Shown here in pieces: positions 1 to 6,993 of a DNA stretch of 14,399 nucleotides. Location of the stretch: contig CAIUFU010000211.1 of the NCBI GenBank assembly GCA_903898475.1, positions 1-14,399 on the forward strand. The letters are read 5' to 3'. Origin of the DNA: an uncultured Alphaproteobacteria bacterium. GTDB taxonomy: Bacteria > Pseudomonadota > Alphaproteobacteria > Rickettsiales > UBA1997. The position numbers and the translations under genes are program-made. The notes beneath the pieces are model-generated. The model was not told where the DNA came from and ran no database searches. It saw only the letters and a list, made by a program, of their open reading frames with translations. The first letter of the stretch is position 1, and the number at the start of each line of letters is the position of its first letter.

Positions 1-36
1 AGCAAGTCCGGCACCATTAATGTTAACTTTTTTCAT
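1..36 (-). CDS. 5' end of a Rossmann-fold (probably FAD-dependent) protein, cut by the window edge
   Basis: Reading the minus strand, ATG at 36-34 opens a frame that runs off the left edge after 12 codons: MKKVNINGAGLA. A short beta strand followed by G-A-G-L-A is the start of a dinucleotide-binding GxGxxA/G motif, as found at the extreme N terminus of FAD- or NAD-dependent oxidoreductases and monooxygenases. The start lies just beyond the terminator of the lipoprotein cluster, so it is probably a separate transcription unit. No Shine-Dalgarno sequence is visible. The exact enzyme cannot be told from 12 residues. Confidence 0.5.
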   Translation of the reverse strand, partial: MKKVNINGAGLA

Positions 37-60
37 TTTTTTGAATTTTGTTTAGAGCAT

Positions 61-94
61 AAAAAAACCGGCAACTATAAAGAATAGTTGCCGG
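61..94 (-). terminator. Rho-independent terminator of the lipoprotein cluster
   Basis: On the minus strand, a perfect 11-bp stem (CCGGCAACTAT paired with ATAGTTGCCGG, positions 94-84 and 78-68) with a 5-nt loop is followed at once by seven T residues (67-61). It lies 24 bases after the stop of the last lipoprotein gene and before the start of the next minus-strand gene, as expected for the end of that operon. Confidence 0.9.
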
Positions 95-118
95 CTCCCA
101 CAAATCAGTCAAATATGA

Positions 119-418
119 TTAATTACCTTTAACAACGGTGCATATTTTTCTATAACCAATACTAGACGAGACTTCTCTTTCAACGGTCGCAATTTCAGTA
201 ATTCCACCATTCTCTCTGGCCGTCTCAACAGAGATGTCGATATTAGTATAAAAAATGCTGAATGGAAAATTATAAGAACCACAAGCCTTTCCTTCTTTTA
301 AAGGAGATTTCGAAACTTTAATTGGCATTCTCTCATATTGAGCAGCGGTTTCTTTAAGAGTATGGCATCCTGTCAAAACTGACAAAAAAACTAACGCTGA
401 AATTATTTTTGTTTTCAT
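119..418 (-). CDS. Small lipoprotein, TRL-like, third of a tandem triplet in transcription order
   Basis: A 99-residue predicted lipoprotein. The hydrophobic signal peptide ends in the lipobox LTGC, so Cys18 would be lipidated; His at +2 gives no inner-membrane retention signal, so an outer-membrane place is likely. The mature part has two cysteines (Cys46 in KEGKAC, Cys93 in KICTVVKGN) that may pair in the periplasm, and a segment TARENGGITEI. The pattern of a Cys about 45 residues in, then 'AR-NGGI-EI', then a C-terminal strand resembles TRL-like lipoproteins (Pfam family of unknown function); this is from memory and not verified. It is a paralogue of the next two genes upstream and is followed by a strong terminator. 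The 44-nt gap before it has no obvious ribosome binding site. Function unknown. Confidence 0.8.
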   Translation of the reverse strand: MKTKIISALVFLSVLTGCHTLKETAAQYERMPIKVSKSPLKEGKACGSYNFPFSIFYTNIDISVETARENGGITEIATVEREVSSSIGYRKICTVVKGN

Positions 419-462
419 GTTGCTATAAAAATTTAATTAGACGGTTGGTAAAAAACACAGAC

Positions 463-774
463 TTAATTTCCTCTGACTACGGTACAATTTCTAAAATAAA
501 GTGGGGGATAGACCCAAACCAACTTACTTTCATTTTCGATACTAATTATTTCAGAGATACCTCCATTCTCTCTGGCCTTCTCGATCGCATTATCTCCACC
601 AACATAAAATAAATACGCTGGAAAAATAAGATTAGTGCAAGCTCTACCTTCTTTTGTTGGATTTTTTAAGACCTTAAGAGGCAATCTTTCATACTCTGCA
701 GCAGTGTTGTTCAGGTGATAACAGCCACTAAGAATAAGAATAAAACATAAAGCAGTTACGGTTCTGAAAAACAT
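463..774 (-). CDS. Small lipoprotein, TRL-like, second of a tandem triplet
   Basis: A 103-residue predicted lipoprotein with lipobox LSGC and acceptor Cys18 followed by Tyr. It shares with the next downstream copy TAAEYERLPLKV near residues 24-35, the Cys46 block (KEGRAC), KARENGGISEI near 67-76 and the terminal CTVVRGN with Cys97. It is the closest of the three to the downstream copy: the DNA encoding ARENGGI is almost identical, which suggests a recent duplication. It starts only 2 nt after the stop of the first gene, so translation of the two is probably coupled. The stretch before the last strand is a few residues longer than in its siblings. Function unknown. Confidence 0.8.
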   Translation of the reverse strand: MFFRTVTALCFILILSGCYHLNNTAAEYERLPLKVLKNPTKEGRACTNLIFPAYLFYVGGDNAIEKARENGGISEIISIENESKLVWVYPPLYFRNCTVVRGN

Positions 775-776
775 GA

Positions 777-1067
777 TTAGTTACCTTTTACAATTGTGCA
801 TACCTTGCGAAAAAACATCGACCCACTGACATGTCTCTCGATGTTAGTTATTTCTTTTATACCACCTCTTTTTCTTGCTGATTCAACAGTCAAATCAATT
901 TCAGTGTTGAACGGATCTAAATTCTCGCTACTACAAATTTTTCCTTCCTTTGTTCCTTCTTTTATATCACGCACAGGCATGTTGTAAACACCCACTGACT
1001 CTTTGTAAGAATAGCATCCAGACAAGAGCAGTAAAAAAGCCATTGTGACAGCTAATTTAATTTTCAT
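777..1067 (-). CDS. Small lipoprotein, TRL-like, first of a tandem triplet
   Basis: A 96-residue predicted lipoprotein with signal peptide and lipobox LSGC (acceptor Cys18, Tyr at +2). The mature part keeps the family pattern: KEGKIC with Cys45, VESARKRGGIKEI near residues 61-72, and terminal VCTIVKGN with Cys90. It is the most diverged of the three and is the promoter-proximal gene. The 103-nt gap separating it from the AsmA-like gene should hold its promoter, but I find no convincing -35/-10 pair there. The ATG at 1067 fits the signal peptide exactly, although no Shine-Dalgarno sequence precedes it. Function unknown. Confidence 0.8.
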   Translation of the reverse strand: MKIKLAVTMAFLLLLSGCYSYKESVGVYNMPVRDIKEGTKEGKICSSENLDPFNTEIDLTVESARKRGGIKEITNIERHVSGSMFFRKVCTIVKGN

Positions 1068-1170
1068 ATTTTATGATTTTTAGTTAAAGTATTCGAAGCG
1101 CTATCCATTAGAAATAAGGTCACGCAGCAGTTAATAAATGAGTCTAAAAAGAATCAAGACAACTCTTCCA

Positions 1171-4101
1171 CTAAATCAAATCAAACAAACTCTTAATCGT
1201 CGTCGGCACAAAAGACGAAACCTTATTCGTTTCAAACGTTGCTTCTTTGTCGCCTTTTTTTCTGGTGTATTCATAGCGAATGCCAAAGAGCCCGCCGCCT
1301 TCACCACCTGTTAGTAACCCAACTACATTTCCTAGAATTGGAATTTTTCCGATGCCGAAAAGATTGTTCACAATGAACCCCGGAATAATCATGCCTTTGA
1401 TGGCGTAGATATCATTTTTTAAATCAATCGTGCCTTTGGCGGTGATGCCGATTTTGAAGTTGTTGGCGATTAAGGATTTTAGCTCGAGCACATTTTCTTG
1501 CAGCGCGAATTCGATTTTCACTGAATTGAAAGTGGTTTTGTCGTTGGAGAAAATTTTATCTTTTACTTGCGAGAACAAATCATTCTTGGCAAGGAGCTTC
1601 ACTGCTGAGTTTGCAAAGATTGTGATTTCATCGTCAATCTTTACCACCCCTGACAAAACCTGTTTTTTATTGACGATTTTATTTTGCAATTTCACCTCAG
1701 CGCTGCCGCCTGCAATAGTATTAGAAATTCCCAAAGCCTCTGCCAAATAGCCAATATCAGTGATGCGGCCGTCAATTGCGGCGAAATTTTCTTTGGCATT
1801 TTTAGTCACGTGCAAATCCAGCGATTGTTTTTTGCTGTAATTTCCTTTGGCCAAACCACTGCTGCAAAAATCATTTTTACAACTTAGTGCCAAGTAAAAA
1901 TTCTTAACCGATTTATTGCGCAAAAGGCTGACATTATTGGCTGCAACCTGAATCTTCAAATTAGCAAAATCTTTGTTTCCCGACGATTTGCTAAAAAATT
2001 TCTGCTCAATAAATGGCGCAAAATTTAGCTGCCCACCTCGAAGAGAAATTTTTTGCGTCGCTGATTTTTTGTCAGCTTTGTAAGCAAAGGCGTAATTATT
2101 TTTACCGAAATTGCTATTTTTTAGATCAACGCTTGTGATCAAGAATGGCGCGGTGTCAAAGCCAATTTCAGCATTAATTTTTGCTAAATTTTTTGCCTCT
2201 TTTTTCCACAGCTCAATATTTTTAATACGAATTTTTTGCGGATCTCTCACCGAAACAATCAAATTCAAATTCGATTCCACACCCACTTTTTTGGTAACAT
2301 CAAAAAGCTGCGCATCCAACTCTGCCGCGGTTAAATCGACATTGGCGATAAAGTCGGTGCTGGTAAAATCTTTTTTAACGTGAATGACAACGCCACCTTT
2401 GACGTGATCATTTTTTAAATCAGGAATGGTAGAATTTGCTGAGATGTAAACATGGCTCAGCTCAATTGTTTCTTGAAGCGGCAGACGAATATCGAAGTCA
2501 TTTTGTGAAGAGCCGTTTAGATATTTTTCCACTCCCGCAATAAAATCTGACGATTTGTGATCAACATGCTTCAGTGAATCTGAGGCGTGTCCCTTCGATT
2601 TACCACTGATTTTTAGCCAGGACACGGGCGCATCAAAATCGTCAATTTCAACCAAACCTTCGGTGATTTTGCTGTTTAAAACATCTCCCGACGTCAGCAC
2701 AATTTTCATATTTTTTTTGCTGAAAATAGCAGTGCCATCAACATTATTTACCGCCGGAAATTCCTCGTCGTAATTGAGATTAGCGCCAGCAAATTTTATC
2801 TGCGCATCAATATCTTTGAGCAAAAATTCATCGCCATTTTTTTGCAGTGAAAATTTGGTGTAAGCATCTTTTAAATCTCCGCCTTTAATGTGAGCAATTA
2901 CCCAGTCGCGAATTCCGGCTTGATTTAGCGCGCTGGGCCAGAATTTTTCTACTTCGGCAAGCGGCGTATTTTGTAATTTAATGTAGAAATCGAGATTTTG
3001 ATTTTGCAGATTCTTAACATCCGACATTAAAAGCGACATTTCTAAATGTGGCGCCAGAGCCTTCTTTGCAAGCATTTGCGGCGCATCTGCTAGGTAAGTT
3101 TTGATTTCAGATAAATTCAAAATTCCTAAATTATTGTCGTATTTTCCGACAACCGAAAAATCAGCAAAATCAATTTTTTTGGCAAAGAAAGCGGGAAAGT
3201 TGAAATCACCATTTTTGGCACCAGCTTTGAAAAGCACCTCGCCCATTTTTCCGTCTTTAATCACAAAAGAAGCGCTGGCGTTTAACGTGGCATTGACGCG
3301 GTTCAAAGCCTCTAAGCTTGAATGCAAATCAGCAACCGAATTGGCGACAAAATTTTCTAAAATCACGTCACATTTTAAACCGTCACTTTTTGATAAACGG
3401 CAGCTTACGTTAAAATCAACATCACTTTTTTCTTCGTCAAAATTGAGTTTGTTAGTTGAAGAAATTAGCAGCGTTTTACCTTCAACTGAAGTGCGAATTT
3501 GTGATTTTTTTAGCAAAATTTCGGTGTCAAAATTTTGGCCTTTGGCGATGATTACAGCATTTTCAATTTCAATATTTTCAATCGGAAATTTACCGCTACG
3601 AATTGACGAGAGAAAGTTAATGACGGGATTAAATTCGACTGATTTCTCGTCAGAATTTTGCTGCAATTTTTGTAAGTCATCCACCACGATTGTCGGGTTT
3701 ATCAGCTTGATTTTGCTAGGTTCAAACTTCAGCAAAAACATTTTCAGCACAGAAAATTCCGTTTCTAATTTTGGAATAATAAATGCCTGTTTTTCCGTGC
3801 TATTTGGCAGCGAGTAGAGAATTTTTAAGCTGGTTGCAGTGACTTTTAGCGTGCCGTAGCGAGTAAAACTAACGTAGCTCTGACTTAGGCTAACATCGGT
3901 TCCTAGCTTTTCTTGCAAGACCGATTCGATTTTTTCAGTGACTAAATAAAATGATTTTGGCTCAACCGAAACTAAAACCAAAAAATAGGCTAGAAGCAGC
4001 GAGGCGATGAGTAGAATCGAAAAGTTAAACTTGTAAAAGAGTGAGACTTTTTTCTTTTTTTTGCGGGGATGGGATTCGTGATGTGGGTGTTTTGCTGACA
4101 T
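1171..4101 (-). CDS. AsmA-like / DUF3971-type envelope protein (YhdP-TamB-like superfamily)
   Basis: A 976-residue protein with a basic, His/Lys-rich cytoplasmic N terminus (RKKKKK at 13-18), one membrane anchor at about residues 26-45, and a very long, beta-strand-rich periplasmic region. The last 100 residues carry the AsmA-type C-terminal signature: a KGTIDL strand, then GMIIPGFIVN, IPILGNVVGLLTGG, a GLFGIRYEYT strand, and a final SFVPTTIKSLF. DUF3971/AsmA proteins are inner-membrane-anchored, and YhdP and TamB in the same superfamily are thought to be bridges carrying phospholipid to the outer membrane. Length is in the normal range for alphaproteobacterial members. It lies downstream of the regulator gene, separated by a palindromic repeat, so co-transcription is uncertain. 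Family call is firm; the precise substrate is inferred. Confidence 0.85.
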   Translation of the reverse strand: MSAKHPHHESHPRKKKKKVSLFYKFNFSILLIASLLLAYFLVLVSVEPKSFYLVTEKIESVLQEKLGTDVSLSQSYVSFTRYGTLKVTATSLKILYSLPNSTEKQAFIIPKLETEFSVLKMFLLKFEPSKIKLINPTIVVDDLQKLQQNSDEKSVEFNPVINFLSSIRSGKFPIENIEIENAVIIAKGQNFDTEILLKKSQIRTSVEGKTLLISSTNKLNFDEEKSDVDFNVSCRLSKSDGLKCDVILENFVANSVADLHSSLEALNRVNATLNASASFVIKDGKMGEVLFKAGAKNGDFNFPAFFAKKIDFADFSVVGKYDNNLGILNLSEIKTYLADAPQMLAKKALAPHLEMSLLMSDVKNLQNQNLDFYIKLQNTPLAEVEKFWPSALNQAGIRDWVIAHIKGGDLKDAYTKFSLQKNGDEFLLKDIDAQIKFAGANLNYDEEFPAVNNVDGTAIFSKKNMKIVLTSGDVLNSKITEGLVEIDDFDAPVSWLKISGKSKGHASDSLKHVDHKSSDFIAGVEKYLNGSSQNDFDIRLPLQETIELSHVYISANSTIPDLKNDHVKGGVVIHVKKDFTSTDFIANVDLTAAELDAQLFDVTKKVGVESNLNLIVSVRDPQKIRIKNIELWKKEAKNLAKINAEIGFDTAPFLITSVDLKNSNFGKNNYAFAYKADKKSATQKISLRGGQLNFAPFIEQKFFSKSSGNKDFANLKIQVAANNVSLLRNKSVKNFYLALSCKNDFCSSGLAKGNYSKKQSLDLHVTKNAKENFAAIDGRITDIGYLAEALGISNTIAGGSAEVKLQNKIVNKKQVLSGVVKIDDEITIFANSAVKLLAKNDLFSQVKDKIFSNDKTTFNSVKIEFALQENVLELKSLIANNFKIGITAKGTIDLKNDIYAIKGMIIPGFIVNNLFGIGKIPILGNVVGLLTGGEGGGLFGIRYEYTRKKGDKEATFETNKVSSFVPTTIKSLFDLI

Positions 4102-4137
4102 TTGGTAAGTGTAGGACGTTTTTTATTTTAACTATTC

Positions 4138-4223
4138 TCCCAAGTCACCCTGAGCCTGTCGAAGGGTGATTCTTGGACACCGAGGCCTGAATCACCCTTC
4201 GACAAGCTCAGGGTGACTTGGGA
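4138..4223. repeat. Near-perfect palindrome, 35-bp arms, 16-nt loop (dispersed REP-like element)
   Basis: Left arm 4138-4172 and right arm 4189-4223 are inverted copies differing at one base; the core contains TCACCCTGAG, then CTGTCGAAGGGTGA. It sits between two minus-strand genes and is not followed by a T-run on either strand, so it is not a standard intrinsic terminator. Similar TCGAAGGGTGA palindromes occur as dispersed intergenic repeats in many bacterial genomes (general knowledge, not searched). It could stabilise the upstream mRNA or weaken read-through into the AsmA-like gene. Confidence 0.85.
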
Positions 4224-4239
4224 AAAGGAAGAGCAATAC

Positions 4240-5295
4240 TTACTGATTAATCAAACGATAAGAAGGAATCGTCAAAACGGCAGTGTTTTCTTTGTCGGAA
4301 ACAATTTCAAAACGGCAATTTTGTTTGTCTAAAATTTTGCTAACTTGCGACTCTTCCAAATTAACGCGCATATCAAGTTTTTCGATTTGCGATTTCAGGT
4401 AAAAAATAATTACCAATTGATCCATATGATCTGTCATCACCGCCACAGTCACCAAGGCTTCTGGGTCGGTTTTAAACATTCCGGCAAAAATTTTGCGGAA
4501 GGCATCAAGCAAAATCAAACGATCTAATTTTAAGCGCGGCGTGGTTGATTCTTCAAAAGGACGTTCGAATTGAATTTTAGTTCTGAACTTTTCGCTAAGT
4601 CCCGCAATAAATTCTTCAACAAAACTACTCACGGAGAATACTTCTTCGTCAGCATTTAATCTTTGTCCGATTACAGTTTGATCTAGTGAGTTGTTAATTG
4701 AGCTACGCAACTTCAGGGCGTTTAGGTGAATTTTTTCTAGATCTTCAATGTAGCGACGGTGCGGAAATGGACCGTAAGGCTCTTCTTTTAGAATGCCGGA
4801 AATTTGGCTGATAATATCGAGGTAAGAAAAAAGTTCGGTCGGCAAAATCAAAGAAACTTGGCTTTTAATATTGTCGATATTGCGCTCGTGAGTTGCTTGA
4901 ACTTGCAAAGCGTTGGCAGTTTTTTCTTTAATTTTTGCAATCATCAAATCGAAATCGATCGGTTTGATTAGGTAGTCGTTAGCAGAAGAATTTACCCCTT
5001 TGATCACATTATCTTTTTGGCCCAAAGCACTTAAGAAAATGAAAGGAACTGTGTTGTTGCGAATATTTTTGCTGCCGCGAACTAAATCAAGAAAGCCGTA
5101 GCCATCTAACTCTGGCATCATGATGTCAGAAATTACTAGATCAGGTTTGTTTTGCATGAAGCTCTCAAAAGCCAATTTGCCATTGGCAGCTTCAAACACT
5201 TCAAAGCCTTCATCGCGCAAAATGTCGGCGATATTTTCACGAATATCTTGCTCATCTTCGGCACAGAGAATTTTGATTTTTCTTTCTTCAGACAT
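4240..5295 (-). CDS. Response regulator fused to a degenerate histidine-kinase (HisKA plus ATPase-like) module
   Basis: A 351-residue cytoplasmic protein. Residues 7-125 form a canonical receiver domain: acidic pair Glu14-Asp15, phospho-acceptor Asp57 in ISDIMMPELDG, switch Ser89 in FIFLSA, and Lys111 in YLIKPID. Residues 145-215 look like a kinase dimerisation domain: the tail YGPFPHRRY followed by a helix ending INNSLDQ parallels 'YGP-G--RY...LINDILD' of alphaproteobacterial HisKA domains. The H-box, however, reads LPTELFSYLDII, with Thr153 where His should be. Residues 216-351 fit a degraded ATP-binding domain: the expected N-box helix (258-275, LDRLILLDAFRKIFAGMF) lacks the Asn, and no DxGxG box is seen. 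It starts 24 nt after dnaX, so is probably co-transcribed. No DNA-binding or cyclase domain is present; output by protein contact is inferred. Confidence 0.8.
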   Translation of the reverse strand: MSEERKIKILCAEDEQDIRENIADILRDEGFEVFEAANGKLAFESFMQNKPDLVISDIMMPELDGYGFLDLVRGSKNIRNNTVPFIFLSALGQKDNVIKGVNSSANDYLIKPIDFDLMIAKIKEKTANALQVQATHERNIDNIKSQVSLILPTELFSYLDIISQISGILKEEPYGPFPHRRYIEDLEKIHLNALKLRSSINNSLDQTVIGQRLNADEEVFSVSSFVEEFIAGLSEKFRTKIQFERPFEESTTPRLKLDRLILLDAFRKIFAGMFKTDPEALVTVAVMTDHMDQLVIIFYLKSQIEKLDMRVNLEESQVSKILDKQNCRFEIVSDKENTAVLTIPSYRLINQ

Positions 5296-5319
5296 TGGGA
5301 GAAAATTTGAGATTAAGGA

Positions 5320-6564
5320 CTAAGAAATCACGCGCGATCCCTCGAAATTCCTGAGGATTTCGTTAACTACGTCATCATTAATTTCGCTTCTTTTGCTAGC
5401 AACAGGATTTTTAGTTTCGTCAACATTCAACAAAACTTGCTGCAAATTTGGAAGCGCCACAATGTGACAAATTCGCGCCACTAGCATTTCGAAAGCCATC
5501 TTGGGTGCTGCAGAAAAATTAATCTCGGCATTGCCTTTTACTAACATTTGCCAAATTCGCGTAAGAGAAGCGAGTGAAATTTTTTGGGCGATTTCAGAAA
5601 TTTTATCTTGTTGAAACTTGGAATAGCCATCAAGTTTGTAAGCCGGAATTAACTTGGCTGACGTGGTTTTGTGAGTGATTTCCATTAAGTCTGAAACCAA
5701 ATGCGAAACGTCGGAAGAATAAGAATAAAATTCAGCAAAACTTTTTGATGCCGCCAAAAAATCTCCGCCAAGCAAGCTTTCAAAAAGCTCAATTACTTTG
5801 GCTTTGTCGGTAAGGCCGAGCATTTTTTCAACTAAATCTGCTGGCAAAAGTTTCTGGTGATTGTTGCTGGCAAGCGCCTGATCTAAAAGCGAAAGCGAAT
5901 CGCGAACTGAACCTTCTGACATTTTTGAAATCAGCTCTAACGCATGATCTTCAGCCTCCAAACCTTCTTTTTGTAAAATATTTTTTAGATGAGTTTCGAT
6001 TTCTTTTTCGTCCAAACGACGCAAATCAAAACGCTGACAGCGCGACAAAATTGTGATTGGAACTTTTTTAATTTCGGTTGTGGCAAAAATGAATTTAACG
6101 TGAGCTGGCGGCTCTTCGAGAGTTTTTAACAGCGCATTAAAAGCACTGTTACTAAGCATGTGAACCTCGTCAATAATGTAGATTTTGTAAGTCGCCATTA
6201 CTGGTGCGTAGGCGATTGAATCAATGATTTCGCGGATGTCGTCAACGCCAGTTCGACTTGCCGCATCAATTTCAATAACGTCTTGATGTTTGGATGCCGC
6301 AATCATTTGGCAATTGTCGCAAACCCCACACGCTTGCGCCGCCAAGGCTAGATCTTTATTTTCGCAATTGATGGTTTTGGCAATGATGCGCGCGGTTGTG
6401 GTTTTGCCAACACCGCGAATTCCGGTTAAAATGTAGGCGTGATGTAGGCGATTATTTTTAATCGCATTGCTTAAAGTAGTGACCAAAACCTCTTGCCCGA
6501 CTAGCTCGTCAAAATTTTGCGGACGATATTTTCGGGCTAAAACTAAGTAAGAATTTTGCGACAT
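5320..6564 (-). CDS. dnaX: DNA polymerase III subunit gamma/tau (clamp loader), short form
   Basis: A 414-residue clamp-loader ATPase. It shows the N-terminal LARKYRPQNFDELVGQ, Walker A GIRGVGKTT at residues 48-56, the four zinc cysteines Cys67, Cys79, Cys82 and Cys85, Walker B IDEVH (131-135), and sensor SRC (174-176). After the collar domain (to about residue 380) there is only a short linker and a terminal block DDVVNEILRNFEGSRVIS. That block resembles the last motif of alphaproteobacterial DnaX ('V--IL--FPGA-I'). Family members are usually well over 500 residues, so the long linker and the tau domain that binds the polymerase alpha subunit appear to be missing while the normal C-terminal end remains. 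The usual neighbours ybaB and recR are absent; the next gene is the response regulator. ATG 6564 is preceded by the SRP RNA. Confidence 0.92.
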   Translation of the reverse strand: MSQNSYLVLARKYRPQNFDELVGQEVLVTTLSNAIKNNRLHHAYILTGIRGVGKTTTARIIAKTINCENKDLALAAQACGVCDNCQMIAASKHQDVIEIDAASRTGVDDIREIIDSIAYAPVMATYKIYIIDEVHMLSNSAFNALLKTLEEPPAHVKFIFATTEIKKVPITILSRCQRFDLRRLDEKEIETHLKNILQKEGLEAEDHALELISKMSEGSVRDSLSLLDQALASNNHQKLLPADLVEKMLGLTDKAKVIELFESLLGGDFLAASKSFAEFYSYSSDVSHLVSDLMEITHKTTSAKLIPAYKLDGYSKFQQDKISEIAQKISLASLTRIWQMLVKGNAEINFSAAPKMAFEMLVARICHIVALPNLQQVLLNVDETKNPVASKRSEINDDVVNEILRNFEGSRVIS

Positions 6565-6593
6565 CTAAAAGGAAATTTTTTCGAAGGAAGGAA

Positions 6594-6676
6594 GTGAGAG
6601 CGACCCGATCTAGCAAGCTTTGAGCTGCTTTCTTTCGAACCTGACTCGTTAAGCGAGAAAACCGCCCGCTCTCACC
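6594..6676 (-). ncRNA. ffs: Signal recognition particle RNA (4.5S, small bacterial type)
   Basis: On the minus strand the apical hairpin reads GTCAGGTTCGAAAGAAAGCAGC, split as GTCAGG, TTC-GAAA-GAA and AGCAGC. It matches the universal SRP domain IV core (E. coli GTCAGG-TCC-GGAA-GGA-AGCAGC) with a GAAA instead of GGAA tetraloop and a U-U-C/G-A-A closing stem. The outer ends GTGAGAGCG and CGCTCTCAC pair perfectly, which fixes the boundaries within a base or two at about 83 nt. The gene lies 29 bp upstream of dnaX on the same strand, a common alphaproteobacterial order. It works with Ffh in co-translational membrane targeting. Confidence 0.9.
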
Positions 6677-6683
6677 GAAAGAA

Positions 6684-6712
6684 ATTTTGAAACGGGGGGC
6701 GCAAATATTCAA
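6684..6712 (-). promoter_or_regulatory. Likely promoter of the SRP RNA gene
   Basis: Reading the minus strand, TTGAAT (6712-6707) and CAAAAT (6689-6684) are separated by 17 nt and resemble sigma-70 -35 and -10 boxes. The predicted start, about 7 nt further, falls at the 5' end of the SRP RNA. The good geometry is the main support, since the -10 box is only a partial match. Confidence 0.45.
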
Positions 6713-6830
6713 GGAGGAAATAGTCTTAGAATTTAAGAAACTCTTGCGACACGCTCCAGTTTTTACCTTCGATTGCTTTGAGTTAAATATTAAGCGCGTG
6801 CTGCCGCGAAACTAATAACGATAATTACGT

Positions 6831-6993
6831 TTATTTTTCTGTCTTGCTACACTGAGCAATAAGATGCTTGCCCAGCTTATTCCCAGGAAGCTCAATTAAG
6901 TAATATGTTGCTAGCGAAGCTAAAGTAATGATGACGGTAACAGCGGTAAGTAATAAATACTGATCAATAATTACATGCCTTAGTCGAGACAAC
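6831..6993 (-). pseudogene. Out-of-frame C-terminal tail of the acyltransferase
   Basis: Directly after the acyltransferase frame stops (TGA at 6966-6964), another minus-strand frame encodes IIDQYLLLTAVTVIITLA, then ATYYLIELPGNKLGKHLI, ending at TAA 6833-6831. A last hydrophobic helix followed by Y-L-I-E-x-P is the normal end of acyltransferase-3 proteins. Removing one T from the run of nine at 7002-6994 joins the two parts into a continuous protein of 382 residues, ending in QCSKTEK. This is therefore the missing last helix of the gene upstream, not an independent gene. Confidence 0.8.
6940..6959. repeat. 20-bp direct repeat, copy 1 (inside the acyltransferase tail)
   Basis: ACAGCGGTAAGTAATAAATA on the plus strand; it matches 8067-8086 at 19 of 20 positions in the same orientation. 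This copy encodes part of the last membrane helix (YLLLTAV) of the acyltransferase on the minus strand. Confidence 0.7.

Noticed and set aside
3101..3817. 238-codon plus-strand open frame
   Set aside because: Fully antisense to the AsmA-like gene; Ser/Lys/Phe-rich translation without recognisable domains, as expected for the complement of an AT-rich gene.
4138..4223. Palindrome as a Rho-independent terminator
   Set aside because: Neither strand has a T-run after the stem; arms are far longer than in intrinsic terminators.
6509..6712. 67-codon minus-strand open frame across the dnaX start
   Set aside because: It covers the SRP RNA gene and its promoter and the dnaX N terminus in another frame; the RNA explains the sequence.
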